Counted from the stretch's first letter, positions 1 to 7,633 are shown. The stretch: DNA of 8,665 nucleotides from an uncultured Chitinophagaceae bacterium (GCA_903832075.1 CAILAF010000547.1:1-8665); one strand, 5' to 3'. Notes: generated by a model from the letters alone, not told the origin. A program made the numbers and translations.

Positions 1-37
1 AAACTCAATGTAAAAGCGGTTTCTTAGATGTTAATTG

Positions 38-111
38 TGATCCGGATTGGATTCAAACCAATGACCCACAGCTTAGAAGGCTGTTGCTCTATTCAACTGA
101 GCTACCGGACC
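38..111 (-). tRNA. tRNA-Arg, anticodon TCT
   Basis: Read on the minus strand, this 74-nt stretch folds into a complete cloverleaf. The acceptor stem is GGTCCGG with CCGGATC (one G-T pair) and the D-arm stem is GCTC/GAGC. The anticodon stem is ACAGC/GCTGT around the loop CTTCTAA, the variable region is GGGTC, and the T-arm is ATTGG/CCAAT with a TTTGAAT loop. The central loop triplet TCT reads the arginine codon AGA. The discriminator base is A. No CCA follows in the DNA, so the 3' end must be completed by the CCA-adding enzyme, as is common in Bacteroidota. The gene stands alone and is divergent from hutH. Confidence 0.97.
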
Positions 112-121
112 TTTAGGGCTG

Positions 122-152
122 CAAAATAATAGAATTTTTGTGTTGATAACAA
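122..152 (-). promoter_or_regulatory. candidate promoter of tRNA-Arg
   Basis: On the minus strand a TTG (150-152) is followed 20 nt later by TTATTTTG (122-129) and then C. This resembles the Bacteroidota primary sigma pattern of -33 TTG and -7 TAnnTTTG, with the TA one base nearer the TTTG than in the consensus. The -7 element ends 10 nt before the mature tRNA 5' end, which would leave a leader of only a few bases. The call rests on pattern and position alone. Confidence 0.45.
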
Positions 153-191
153 ACCTATTTATTTATTAAGGTATAAATGTGAAAAATCATC

Positions 192-220
192 TTGTAACAA
201 ATACAAATCAGTTTACTTTG
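192..220 (+). promoter_or_regulatory. candidate promoter of hutH
   Basis: TTG at 192-194 and TTACTTTG at 213-220 are separated by 18 nt, matching the Bacteroidota -33/-7 layout with one deviation in the TA position. The -7 element runs into the palindrome TTTGCAAA (217-224). The predicted transcript would start near 225, about 20 nt before the ATG. The short leader has no Shine-Dalgarno sequence. Confidence 0.45.
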
Positions 221-243
221 CAAAACTTAAAGATTGACTTGCT

Positions 244-1737
244 ATGCAAACAAATTTATTGCAAATTGGAACTAATTGGCTTGGCTTTGATGAAGTAAAA
301 ACATCTATTCAAAAAAAATCATCTTTACACATATCTGATGAAGCGAAACAGAAAATTATTACTTGTAGAAATTATTTAGACAATAAACTTTCTTCGACCA
401 ATTCATTATTTTATGGTATTAATACCGGATTTGGTTTTTTGCAAAATGTTCAAATAGATTCAACACAAACTGAACAATTACAATACAATCTATTAATGTC
501 TCATGCATGTGGATTAGGAGAGGAAGTTCCGCATGATATTGTTAGATTAATGTTATTGTTGAAAATAAAATCACTCAGTTATGGTAATAGTGGTGTTCAA
601 TTAAAAACTGTTGAACGTTTAATTGAAATGTATAATCAGAATGTGTTGCCAATAATTTATACGCAAGGTTCATTAGGTGCTTCTGGAGATTTGGCTCCGC
701 TTAGTCATTTAAGTTTACCATTGATTGGTTTAGGCGAAGTATTTTTTAAAGAAAAAAAATATAAGTCATCAGATGTTTTAAAAGAATTGCAATGGCAACC
801 TGTTCAATTGCAAAGCAAAGAAGGATTGGCTTTGATAAATGGTACACAATTCATGAGTGCTTACGGAATGTATTGTTTGTATAAAGCGAATCATTTAATA
901 ATGATGGCAGATTTAATTACCGCTTTATCTTACGATGCATTTGATTGCTCCAATGAAGCATTGCATCCACTTATTCATTCTATTCGATCACATAAAGGTC
1001 AGGTTGATACAGCAACGGTCATTCGCGATTATTTAAAAGGAAGTTCAATTATATCAAGAAAAAAACAACAAGTGCAGGATCCATATTCTTTTCGTTGTGT
1101 TCCACAAGTGCATGGTGCAACAAAAGATGTTTTTAATTATGTAGAAAACATTTTTGTAAAAGAAATAAACTCTGTTACCGATAATCCAAATATTTTTCCT
1201 GAAGAAGATTGTATTGTAAGCGGTGGAAATTTTCATGGACAACCATTGGCCATGTCATTAGATTTTTTAGCAATTGCTATGAGCGAATTGGCAAACATTA
1301 GTGAAAGAAGAATTTATCAATTAATAAGTGGGCAAAGAAATCTTCCTTTATTTCTTGTAAAAGAACCCGGATTAAACAGTGGTTTTATGATTCCGCAATA
1401 TACTGCTGCCGGTATTGTAAGTGAGAATAAACAATTGTGCACACCATCAAGTGTTGATAGTATTTCATCTTCAAATAATCAGGAAGATCATGTAAGCATG
1501 GGTGCTAATGCAGCAACAAAATGTTTACGTGTGATTAATAATGTTGAAAAAATATTGGCAATTGAATTGATGAGTGCTGTACAAGCATTGGATTTTAGAA
1601 GACCATTGCAAAGTTCTTCAGTTATTGAAAGTTTAGTAACTGCATTTCGAGAAAAAGTTTCTTTTAATGAACAAGACAGAGTATTGCATAATGACATGAA
1701 ATCTGCAATTCAATTTATTGCTGATTATTCTCTCTGA
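244..1737 (+). CDS. hutH: histidine ammonia-lyase
   Basis: This 497-residue cytoplasmic enzyme should deaminate L-histidine to trans-urocanate and ammonia, the first step of histidine degradation. The Ala146-Ser147-Gly148 triplet in GSLGASGDLAP is the one that cyclises into the MIO electrophile. Other landmarks of the family are Tyr57 in YGINTGFG, His87 in SHACG, Asn199 in LINGTQ, Tyr281 and Arg284 in DPYSFRC, Phe330 in GGNFHG, and Glu414 in QEDHVSMG. The serine-histidine pair and Glu414 favour histidine over the tyrosine or phenylalanine lyases of the same superfamily. Length is normal (about 500). The ATG at 244 is the only reasonable start and is placed well behind the candidate promoter. 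No other hut gene is in the window. A less likely alternative is an aromatic ammonia-lyase serving pigment synthesis, but no such genes are nearby. Confidence 0.94.
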   Translation: MQTNLLQIGTNWLGFDEVKTSIQKKSSLHISDEAKQKIITCRNYLDNKLSSTNSLFYGINTGFGFLQNVQIDSTQTEQLQYNLLMSHACGLGEEVPHDIVRLMLLLKIKSLSYGNSGVQLKTVERLIEMYNQNVLPIIYTQGSLGASGDLAPLSHLSLPLIGLGEVFFKEKKYKSSDVLKELQWQPVQLQSKEGLALINGTQFMSAYGMYCLYKANHLIMMADLITALSYDAFDCSNEALHPLIHSIRSHKGQVDTATVIRDYLKGSSIISRKKQQVQDPYSFRCVPQVHGATKDVFNYVENIFVKEINSVTDNPNIFPEEDCIVSGGNFHGQPLAMSLDFLAIAMSELANISERRIYQLISGQRNLPLFLVKEPGLNSGFMIPQYTAAGIVSENKQLCTPSSVDSISSSNNQEDHVSMGANAATKCLRVINNVEKILAIELMSAVQALDFRRPLQSSSVIESLVTAFREKVSFNEQDRVLHNDMKSAIQFIADYSL

Positions 1738-1809
1738 TTTATTTTACAATTATATATTTTGCCAATTCATACGCAATACATAATTTCATCATCAACAAAA
1801 ACATAATTC

Positions 1810-2334
1810 ATGCTAAAGAAAATTACATTTATTGCAATTGCAATAGTTTTCTCTCTTTCAGTTATTGCTCAATCAACGCCACAAAAAGTTTCAGAAAAAG
1901 TTACTGTTACTTTTCCCGGTAAACCAGAAGAACAAAAATTACCAAACAATGCTTCCATTTATACATTTAAAAGAGACAGCACTCAAATGTTAATGGGAAT
2001 GTCTATTGATCTTTCTCCAATGGGATTAACAACTGAAATTATTCAATCACAAGGAGATGCCTTGTGGGATCAAATGGTGGGTGGTATGACACAGCAAATG
2101 CCAGGTGCTATTATTAGTAAAAATGAAAAAACAACTTTCAAAGGACAAAGTGGGGTATTCTTGGAAATTGATGGAACAAATTCTACTGCACCTAATTTAA
2201 AAGGTCGTAAAGCATTTGCATATCTTTTCTTTATTGATGCAAGTCTTCATCAATTTGCTTTTTATTCAAGTAATAAAGATGCTAAAGTAAGTGATGAACA
2301 AGCATTCTTTGATAGTGTTACAATCCAAAAATAA
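1810..2334 (+). CDS. small exported protein of unknown function
   Basis: I do not recognise a named family. The 174-residue product begins with a clear signal peptide: MLKK, then a hydrophobic stretch over residues 5-19, and likely cleavage after Ala20 before QST. It should therefore be periplasmic or outer-membrane associated; there is no lipobox cysteine. The mature part starts with VTVTFPGKPEEQ and ends with QAFFDSVTIQK. Its alternating beta/alpha pattern resembles the many short Bacteroidota proteins with a PsbP/DUF1795-like fold, but that is an impression, not a demonstrated match. Residues 60-97 are rich in methionine (seven Met). It lies 72 nt after hutH on the same strand. A weak -7-like TATTTTG followed by C (1755-1761) lacks a matching upstream TTG, so it may be read from its own promoter or with hutH. 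Transcription likely ends at the hairpin just downstream. Confidence 0.85.
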   Translation: MLKKITFIAIAIVFSLSVIAQSTPQKVSEKVTVTFPGKPEEQKLPNNASIYTFKRDSTQMLMGMSIDLSPMGLTTEIIQSQGDALWDQMVGGMTQQMPGAIISKNEKTTFKGQSGVFLEIDGTNSTAPNLKGRKAFAYLFFIDASLHQFAFYSSNKDAKVSDEQAFFDSVTIQK

Positions 2335-2354
2335 ATTTTCTTGTTTCATTATAC

Positions 2355-2384
2355 AAAAGCCATTGAAAATATTCAATGGCTTTT
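2355..2384. terminator. bidirectional intrinsic terminator between convergent genes
   Basis: AAAAGCCATTGAA (2355-2367) and TTCAATGGCTTTT (2372-2384) pair perfectly over 13 bp around a 4-nt loop. The hairpin ends in U-runs in both directions (TTTT at 2381-2384 on plus, and the complement of 2355-2358 on minus). It lies between the plus-strand gene ending at 2334 and the minus-strand gene ending at 2383, and its arm overlaps the last two bases of the minus-strand stop codon. Confidence 0.85.
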
Positions 2385-4122
2385 ATCTAATTAATACAGT
2401 TGTTCCTTTTTGAAATATTTTTTTTCCGGTATCTCTGTCAGTATACTCTAACATCCAAACATACGTACCACTTTGTTGAGGAATGCTATTAATAGTACCA
2501 TCCCATTTTTTTGTCCAATCGGTGGTAGAAAATATTAATTGGCCATAACGATTAAATACTTTGAAAGTTAAATTAATTGCTTTGTAAGCATTCAAGGGAT
2601 ATAAATAATCATTCTTGCCATCGCCGTTTGGTGTAAATGCAGAAGGTACGGCTATATAACAATTGGGTGCTACTTGAATAATCTTATAAGTTGTATCTGA
2701 ACATCCAATCGAATCTTTAATTGATAATCGTATTGGATAATCAGTCATGTTTGTTCCATATGGATATTTTTGTGCAGGCGGTTGTTTTAAAAAACTGATT
2801 TGTCCATTGCCAAAATCCCAATACCATGATGCAATATTTCCAATACTGTTATTGGTGAATTGAACGGTATCATTTGGACAAGTAAAATCATCACATGTAA
2901 AAGCACTTTTTAGTGGAGCATTTATTAAATTAAAAGATGCAGTTGCAGTATCTGCACAAACACTATTTGCGGCATACAATGTTGCATTATGCTGTCCATA
3001 AATTGTATAAACAATAGATGGATTGACATTTGAGCTGTTAGTAGTATTATCAAAATTCCAACTCCATGTTACTATGTTTTGTCCACCCATTGTAAAGTTT
3101 ACCGTATCATATTTACAACCATAATTAATTTGATAAGTAAAAGCTGCTTTTATTAGTTGTTGTGATGTTATAGTGAATGAAGATGAAGTTCCTACAACAA
3201 CCGAGTTATAACAATTATCCAATAAAGTATTACCATCAGATCCTACTTTTTGAATGATAGAATAATTAGCAGGCGGAAGAGGATTATTTAATTGAACAAT
3301 GATGGAATCAGTATCAAAACTATTACTACATCCATAACCTGCTGCCTCGCTAATAGCAACTGTAGCAGGTGATAAGCTAAAATCTGTTCCATCTAATGCA
3401 ATAGTTTTACATTGAATATGTTTACTTAGTTTGATATAAATTTTATCTCCACCGCAAATTCCTGAAGCTTTTATATAATTAGGAATGGCTGGATCAGTTA
3501 TACTTGCAGTACCACCACCAAATGAAAGTGTGTAACCACTTTGATTAGTACCGGAAAAATGACTTACCATTAATAAATAAGTATGCCCTACAAGTATATT
3601 AGGCATTTGATTAATGGTTGATGCATCAGTATAAGGAGGTGCTCCACCCAACTCTTTAGGATTCGTAGCACAAACCAATGATGTAGTTCCGCTGGGTGCA
3701 GTTCCTGTTATACCTGTAAACCCTCTTGCACTTTCTAAACTTGTATTACCAGACCAATTATAAGTTACAATAAAATTAGTACTGTCGTAAACAGTTGATG
3801 GATCTCGATTGGTTATATCATACATTATCCAATCGTAATCATCCGTTAGTACATTTGGAGTTACTAAGAAACCTAATGTTCCAGATGCATAACATGTGAA
3901 TTTATACCAGAATGGATTGGCATCAGAATAAGTAACACCATCATTACAAAATGTTTTTACAGTCTTATTTGTACAAGTAGGAACAGTTGTTTGATTAAAT
4001 AAATTAACACCGCAAACAGGAAATGCTGTTGCAGGAGTTTGCCCTAATGTGGTACAACCTTGTGCATGCAAATGCAATGAATATGCTGTGATTAAAAATA
4101 TGTACAGTAATTTTTTAAACAT
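2383..4122 (-). CDS. secreted PKD-repeat protein with gliding-motility-type (CHU_C) C-terminal sorting domain
   Basis: This 579-residue protein has a signal peptide (MFKKLLYIFLITAYSLHLHA, cleavage before Gln21). A beta-rich N-terminal region, about 68-205 (FWYKF, DDYDWIMYD, TYLLMVSHFSG), resembles PPC/jelly-roll modules. A possible Ig-like module follows at 207-325. Two PKD-type repeats come next, about 327-400 (WSWNFDN) and 406-484 (WYWDFGNG). The end is a CHU_C domain at about 489-579 with the hallmark VPSAFTPNGDGKNDYLYP, then FKVFNRYGQLIF and WDGT. CHU_C is the type B signal of the type IX secretion system, so the protein is inferred to reach the cell surface or medium. Cysteines are numerous in the first 60 residues. 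No catalytic domain is visible, so adhesion or a structural role is likely. It lies 85 nt downstream of the 435-residue gene on the same strand but has its own candidate promoter. Confidence 0.92.
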   Translation of the reverse strand: MFKKLLYIFLITAYSLHLHAQGCTTLGQTPATAFPVCGVNLFNQTTVPTCTNKTVKTFCNDGVTYSDANPFWYKFTCYASGTLGFLVTPNVLTDDYDWIMYDITNRDPSTVYDSTNFIVTYNWSGNTSLESARGFTGITGTAPSGTTSLVCATNPKELGGAPPYTDASTINQMPNILVGHTYLLMVSHFSGTNQSGYTLSFGGGTASITDPAIPNYIKASGICGGDKIYIKLSKHIQCKTIALDGTDFSLSPATVAISEAAGYGCSNSFDTDSIIVQLNNPLPPANYSIIQKVGSDGNTLLDNCYNSVVVGTSSSFTITSQQLIKAAFTYQINYGCKYDTVNFTMGGQNIVTWSWNFDNTTNSSNVNPSIVYTIYGQHNATLYAANSVCADTATASFNLINAPLKSAFTCDDFTCPNDTVQFTNNSIGNIASWYWDFGNGQISFLKQPPAQKYPYGTNMTDYPIRLSIKDSIGCSDTTYKIIQVAPNCYIAVPSAFTPNGDGKNDYLYPLNAYKAINLTFKVFNRYGQLIFSTTDWTKKWDGTINSIPQQSGTYVWMLEYTDRDTGKKIFQKGTTVLIR

Positions 4123-4133
4123 GAAAACAAAAT

Positions 4134-4163
4134 CAAAATAAAGACTTCATAAATGTATTTCAA
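4134..4163 (-). promoter_or_regulatory. candidate promoter of the PKD/CHU_C protein gene
   Basis: On the minus strand TTG (4161-4163) and TTATTTTG (4134-4141) are 19 nt apart. The -7 element ends only 11 nt before the ATG at 4122, so the predicted leader is about 5 nt. It lies in the 85-nt gap behind the upstream minus-strand gene, where I see no convincing terminator, so read-through from that gene is also possible. Confidence 0.4.
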
Positions 4164-4207
4164 TGCTGCTTACGAAAACAGATTTTAACATGAAATAAAA
4201 CAAGAAT

Positions 4208-5515
4208 TTAATACGCCCGCTTAACACTTGTCTCGGTAGGCTTGTAAACAATTATAACTTTTGCATTTGTTTTTTCATCAGAAGTAATAAAAACTTCTTT
4301 ACGAATTTTTGAAGTAGTAATGATCATTGATGCAGTGTTGGGTGGTATATCACCTAAATTATCGGCTACTGTAATAATTTCATGAACAGGCTCTTGTTCG
4401 GTTAATTTAATATGTATTGTGATAGGAGAATAACTTAATCTTCCATGATTAACCACTAACTTATTATTGTGATAGACAGTAATTGTATCATTATCAATTT
4501 CGCCATTATCATAATAATCAATCTGCACATCGCTTTCGGCGATCTCAACTATATTCATTAAATTATTTGCACGTTCTTGTAAAATTTTAGGAATCGCAAC
4601 TATTTTTTGATCGACTCTGTTTTCGGGATTGATCATTCTTGTATTTGCAACTGTATCAGATTTAATAGTTTCTTTTGGTTTACGATTTACAAACTCTTCT
4701 TCTTTAGATGTTATAATTGGCTTATGGGTAACAATTGCATGTGGGGTTATATTTTTTTTGATGACCGAATCTTTTTTTATTAATGAAGGTTTTGCCGTAA
4801 TAGGAGTGATAGTATTATTTTGTTTTTTAATTTTTGCAATTAAATTTTTAATACCAATGCTATCATAATCATCTAATTTTCCATTAAACTCTGGTAATTT
4901 TTGCTTCAGTAGTTGTAATGTTTTTGGTCCGGCAACACCATCGGGTATTAAACCTAATGCAGATTGTAACGATTTTATATTATTCGTAGTTGGTACTTTA
5001 TTAATAACCAGTGAAGGGTTTTTAACTAAGAAGTCTTCTTTCTTAAAATCAGATTCTTGAACTTTTTTTAAATAAATGGTTCCATCGCCGCAATCAGATT
5101 TTGCATCAGCATTTAAACTTGTATAATTTCCTGATAGTGTTTCTAATTTTCCTTCTTTCGTGTAATCGAGATAGCATGTCATTAAACAAGGAACGGATTG
5201 GTCACTTATTTTCAAATCAAGCATTTTCAATTCTTTAATCAAAACATTATTTGTTGCTTTGTTATAAATGCCATGAAAAGCAGCTTTTCCGTAAAAGACG
5301 GTTGTTTTATAGGAATAAGTAACACCTTCCAATGAATTGTCGGGTAATTGATTGATTTGTATCTCAAACTTATATTTATCTTCTGTTATTCTACCATTAA
5401 AAGGATTGGTGCTTTGTTGCACAAAATATCCTTGCCAAACACCAATGATATTTTTTTGTGAATAGGAGAAAAATGAAAACAATAAAATGAATACCGAAGT
5501 ACAAATCAATTTCAT
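4208..5515 (-). CDS. exported multidomain protein with peptidoglycan-binding-like segment
   Basis: I do not recognise a named gene. The 435-residue product has a signal peptide (about 1-19, ending FSYS before Gln20). An N-terminal beta-rich module spans about 22-150, starting IIGVWQGYF and carrying Cys110, Cys114 and Cys142; it may be lipocalin-like. Residues 179-205 (IKSLQSALGLIPDGVAGPKT and onward) match the core of the PG_binding_1 repeat, LQ..L......DG..GP.T...L. A Lys/Thr/Pro-rich linker with low complexity covers about 230-310. The C-terminal beta module, about 320-426, contains YYDNGEIDNDTITVYHNNK, ADNLGDIPPNTASMIITT and FITSDEKTNAKV. From memory, similar DNGEIDxDTI modules recur in Bacteroidota exported proteins. 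The location is probably periplasm or cell surface, and function is unknown. The ATG at 5515 gives the signal peptide directly and sits 4 nt behind a -7-like element. Confidence 0.88.
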   Translation of the reverse strand: MKLICTSVFILLFSFFSYSQKNIIGVWQGYFVQQSTNPFNGRITEDKYKFEIQINQLPDNSLEGVTYSYKTTVFYGKAAFHGIYNKATNNVLIKELKMLDLKISDQSVPCLMTCYLDYTKEGKLETLSGNYTSLNADAKSDCGDGTIYLKKVQESDFKKEDFLVKNPSLVINKVPTTNNIKSLQSALGLIPDGVAGPKTLQLLKQKLPEFNGKLDDYDSIGIKNLIAKIKKQNNTITPITAKPSLIKKDSVIKKNITPHAIVTHKPIITSKEEEFVNRKPKETIKSDTVANTRMINPENRVDQKIVAIPKILQERANNLMNIVEIAESDVQIDYYDNGEIDNDTITVYHNNKLVVNHGRLSYSPITIHIKLTEQEPVHEIITVADNLGDIPPNTASMIITTSKIRKEVFITSDEKTNAKVIIVYKPTETSVKRAY

Positions 5516-5519
5516 TATG

Positions 5520-5527
5520 CAAAACTA
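5520..5527 (-). promoter_or_regulatory. candidate -7 element of the 435-residue protein gene
   Basis: On the minus strand this reads TAGTTTTG, an exact TAnnTTTG, followed by C. No TTG lies at the expected distance upstream, so it is only half a promoter by sequence. It ends 4 nt before the ATG, which would make the transcript leaderless or nearly so. An inverted repeat, ATGCAA-N8-TTGCAT (5517-5536), spans it and could be an operator. Confidence 0.35.
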
Positions 5528-5574
5528 CAATTGCATTGATGAGTTGCTTGATAAAGAAGCGTTAAGATTTTTCT

Positions 5575-5595
5575 TAGCTAATAGCTGATAGCTCA
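5575..5595. repeat. three tandem 7-bp repeats upstream of thrS
   Basis: The units TAGCTAA, TAGCTGA and TAGCTCA follow each other without a gap and differ only at position 6. They lie in the divergent intergenic region between the minus-strand exported protein and thrS. They occupy the place where a -33 element for the thrS -7 box (5607-5614) would be expected. Function is unknown. Confidence 0.75.
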
Positions 5596-5606
5596 TTGCT
5601 TTTAGT

Positions 5607-5614
5607 TATTTTTG
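5607..5614 (+). promoter_or_regulatory. candidate -7 element of thrS
   Basis: TATTTTTG matches TAnnTTTG exactly and is followed by CAAA, forming the palindrome TTTGCAAA (5611-5618). The only nearby TTG (5596-5598) is too close to be a normal -33 element, so the upstream half is poor. The predicted transcript starts near 5620, about 27 nt before the ATG at 5647. Confidence 0.4.
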
Positions 5615-5646
5615 CAAACTTTAAAACAAGAGCAGAGCAAGTAAAT

Positions 5647-7584
5647 ATGATCAACATTAGTTTTCCCGATGGCGCAATTCGTCAATACGAAAGTGGTATA
5701 ACTGCACTGGATATTGCCAAAAGTATCAGTGAAGGTTTGGCAAGAAAAGTATTGGCAGCCAGTGTTAATGGACAAGTTTGGGATGCAACCCGTTCAATTA
5801 CTGAAGATGCAAATTTAAAATTATTAACATGGGATGATACAGATGGTAAATCAACTTTCTGGCATTCCTCTGCGCATTTAATGGCAGAAGCTGTTGAAAA
5901 TAAGTTTCCAGGGGCGAAATTTTGGGTTGGTCCGGCAATTGACAGAGGCTTTTATTATGATATAGATTTGGGTGGGCAACAAATAAATGAAGATGATTTA
6001 TTGGATTTAGAAAAGAAGATGAATGAATTGGCTAAACAAAATAATGTTTACATCAGAAAAGAAATTTCTAAAAGTGAAGCCATTAATTATTTTTCAGAAA
6101 AAGGAGATGAATATAAATTAGATCTCTTGCAAAATTTGCAGGATGGTAATATTACTTTTTATACGCAAGGAGGTTTTACAGATTTATGCCGTGGTCCGCA
6201 TATTCCTAATACCGGATTTATTAAAGCTATCAAATTAACAAGTATTGCCGGTGCTTATTGGAAAGGAGATGAGAAGAATAAAATGTTGACACGTGTATAT
6301 GGTGTTACATTTCCTACACAAAAAGAATTGGATGCATATTTATTAATGTTGGAAGAAGCAAAGAAACGCGATCACAGAAAATTAGGTAAAGAGTTAGGCA
6401 TTTATACAATGAATGATGATATTGGTGCAGGGCTTATTTTATGGATGCCTAATGGAACAGTGATCATTGAAGAATTAGAAAAATTAGCTAAAGAAACTGA
6501 ATTAGCTGCCGGATATAAAAGAGTAGTTACACCACATATTGCCAAAGAGAATTTATACTTAACAAGTGGTCATTTACCTTATTATGCCGATAGTATGTTT
6601 CCACCAATGGAAATGGATGGAGAGAAATATTATTTAAAAGCAATGAATTGTCCGCATCATCATAAAATATATGATGCAGAACCAAAGAGCTATAGAGATT
6701 TACCTTATCGTCTTGCAGAATATGGAACTTGTTATCGTTACGAACAAAGTGGTGAGTTATTTGGATTAATGCGTGTTCGTTGTTTGCACATGAATGATGC
6801 ACATATTTATTGCAGTAAAGAACAGTTTGCACATGAGTTTAAAGCGGTGAATGATATGTATCTCAAATATTTTAAAATATTTGGAATAGATAAATATGTG
6901 ATGCGATTGAGCTTGCATGATCCTGAAAAATTAGGGCAGAAATATATTAATGAACCCGAACTTTGGTTAGAAACAGAAGAATTAGTTAGAAATGTTTTAA
7001 TCGAAACAGGCGTTCCATTTGTTGAAGTAAAGGGTGAAGGTGCGTTTTACGGACCTAAGATTGATGTTCAAATATGGAGTGCGATCGGAAGAGAATTTAC
7101 TTTAGCAACTAATCAGGTTGATTTTGCACAACCGCGTAATTTTAAATTATCATTCACTAATCAAAATAATGAATCGGAAATTCCATTAATCATTCATCGT
7201 GCACCATTAGGAACACATGAACGTTTTATTGGATTTTTATTAGAACATTATGCAGGAAAGTTTCCTGTATGGTTAGCACCTGTTCAGGTAAAGATTCTTC
7301 CAATAAGTGAAAAATTTGCTCCTTATTCAGTTGAATTGCAGAATAAATTATTGAAAGCAGGAATAAGAGTTGAAGTAGATGAACGCAATGAAAAGATTGG
7401 TAAAAAAATTCGTGAAGCAGAACTTAGTCGGGTGCCTTATATGTTAGTGATTGGCGAAAAAGAAATGAATGAAGGCAAGCTTTCGGTACGTCGGCAAGGC
7501 AAGGGAGATTTAGGTACACAAACAACAGAAGAGTTTATTAACACTGTTGTGGATGAAATTGCACAACGTAAATCGGGTGAATAG
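5647..7584 (+). CDS. thrS: threonyl-tRNA synthetase
   Basis: This 645-residue cytoplasmic class II synthetase charges tRNA-Thr and edits mischarged Ser-tRNA-Thr. In order it shows a TGS domain (about 2-63), an editing domain with His73 and His77 (HSSAH) and Cys181/His185 (CRGPH), a catalytic core (about 245-540) and an anticodon-binding domain (about 545-640). The zinc ligands are Cys335 (MNCPHH), His386 (NDAHIYC) and His517 (HRAPLGTHERF). The motif 2 arginine is in YRYEQSGELFGLMRVR. E. coli ThrRS is 642 residues. The frame is open upstream to a TTG at 5596, but that would add 17 unrelated residues over the candidate promoter. The ATG at 5647 begins directly with the TGS strand INISFPDG. Residues 379-383 read CLHMN where many homologues have GFTQD, next to the zinc histidine. 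infC follows after 49 nt and is probably co-transcribed. Confidence 0.97.
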   Translation: MINISFPDGAIRQYESGITALDIAKSISEGLARKVLAASVNGQVWDATRSITEDANLKLLTWDDTDGKSTFWHSSAHLMAEAVENKFPGAKFWVGPAIDRGFYYDIDLGGQQINEDDLLDLEKKMNELAKQNNVYIRKEISKSEAINYFSEKGDEYKLDLLQNLQDGNITFYTQGGFTDLCRGPHIPNTGFIKAIKLTSIAGAYWKGDEKNKMLTRVYGVTFPTQKELDAYLLMLEEAKKRDHRKLGKELGIYTMNDDIGAGLILWMPNGTVIIEELEKLAKETELAAGYKRVVTPHIAKENLYLTSGHLPYYADSMFPPMEMDGEKYYLKAMNCPHHHKIYDAEPKSYRDLPYRLAEYGTCYRYEQSGELFGLMRVRCLHMNDAHIYCSKEQFAHEFKAVNDMYLKYFKIFGIDKYVMRLSLHDPEKLGQKYINEPELWLETEELVRNVLIETGVPFVEVKGEGAFYGPKIDVQIWSAIGREFTLATNQVDFAQPRNFKLSFTNQNNESEIPLIIHRAPLGTHERFIGFLLEHYAGKFPVWLAPVQVKILPISEKFAPYSVELQNKLLKAGIRVEVDERNEKIGKKIREAELSRVPYMLVIGEKEMNEGKLSVRRQGKGDLGTQTTEEFINTVVDEIAQRKSGE

Positions 7585-7633
7585 AAAAATTTATCATTAC
7601 TTTTAATTTATATTTTTAACCAAACAAGTTTTA

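Noticed and set aside
1..37. Possible terminator after tRNA-Arg
   Set aside because: On the minus strand only a 3-bp pairing (AAG/CTT) before a short T-run can be drawn, too weak to call.
1738..1809. Terminator or small gene between hutH and the next gene
   Set aside because: No hairpin with a U-run and no open frame with coding character. Only the weak -7-like TATTTTG is present.
4629..4868. Plus-strand 79-codon frame with a hydrophobic, membrane-like translation
   Set aside because: It lies wholly inside the minus-strand 435-residue gene, opposite its Lys/Pro-rich linker and part of the flanking sequence. The hydrophobicity is the complement of those codons, and there is no promoter or domain of its own.
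6527..6832. Minus-strand 101-codon frame opposite thrS
   Set aside because: It is antisense to the conserved catalytic core of thrS, and the His/Asn-rich translation resembles no protein. A shadow of thrS codon usage.
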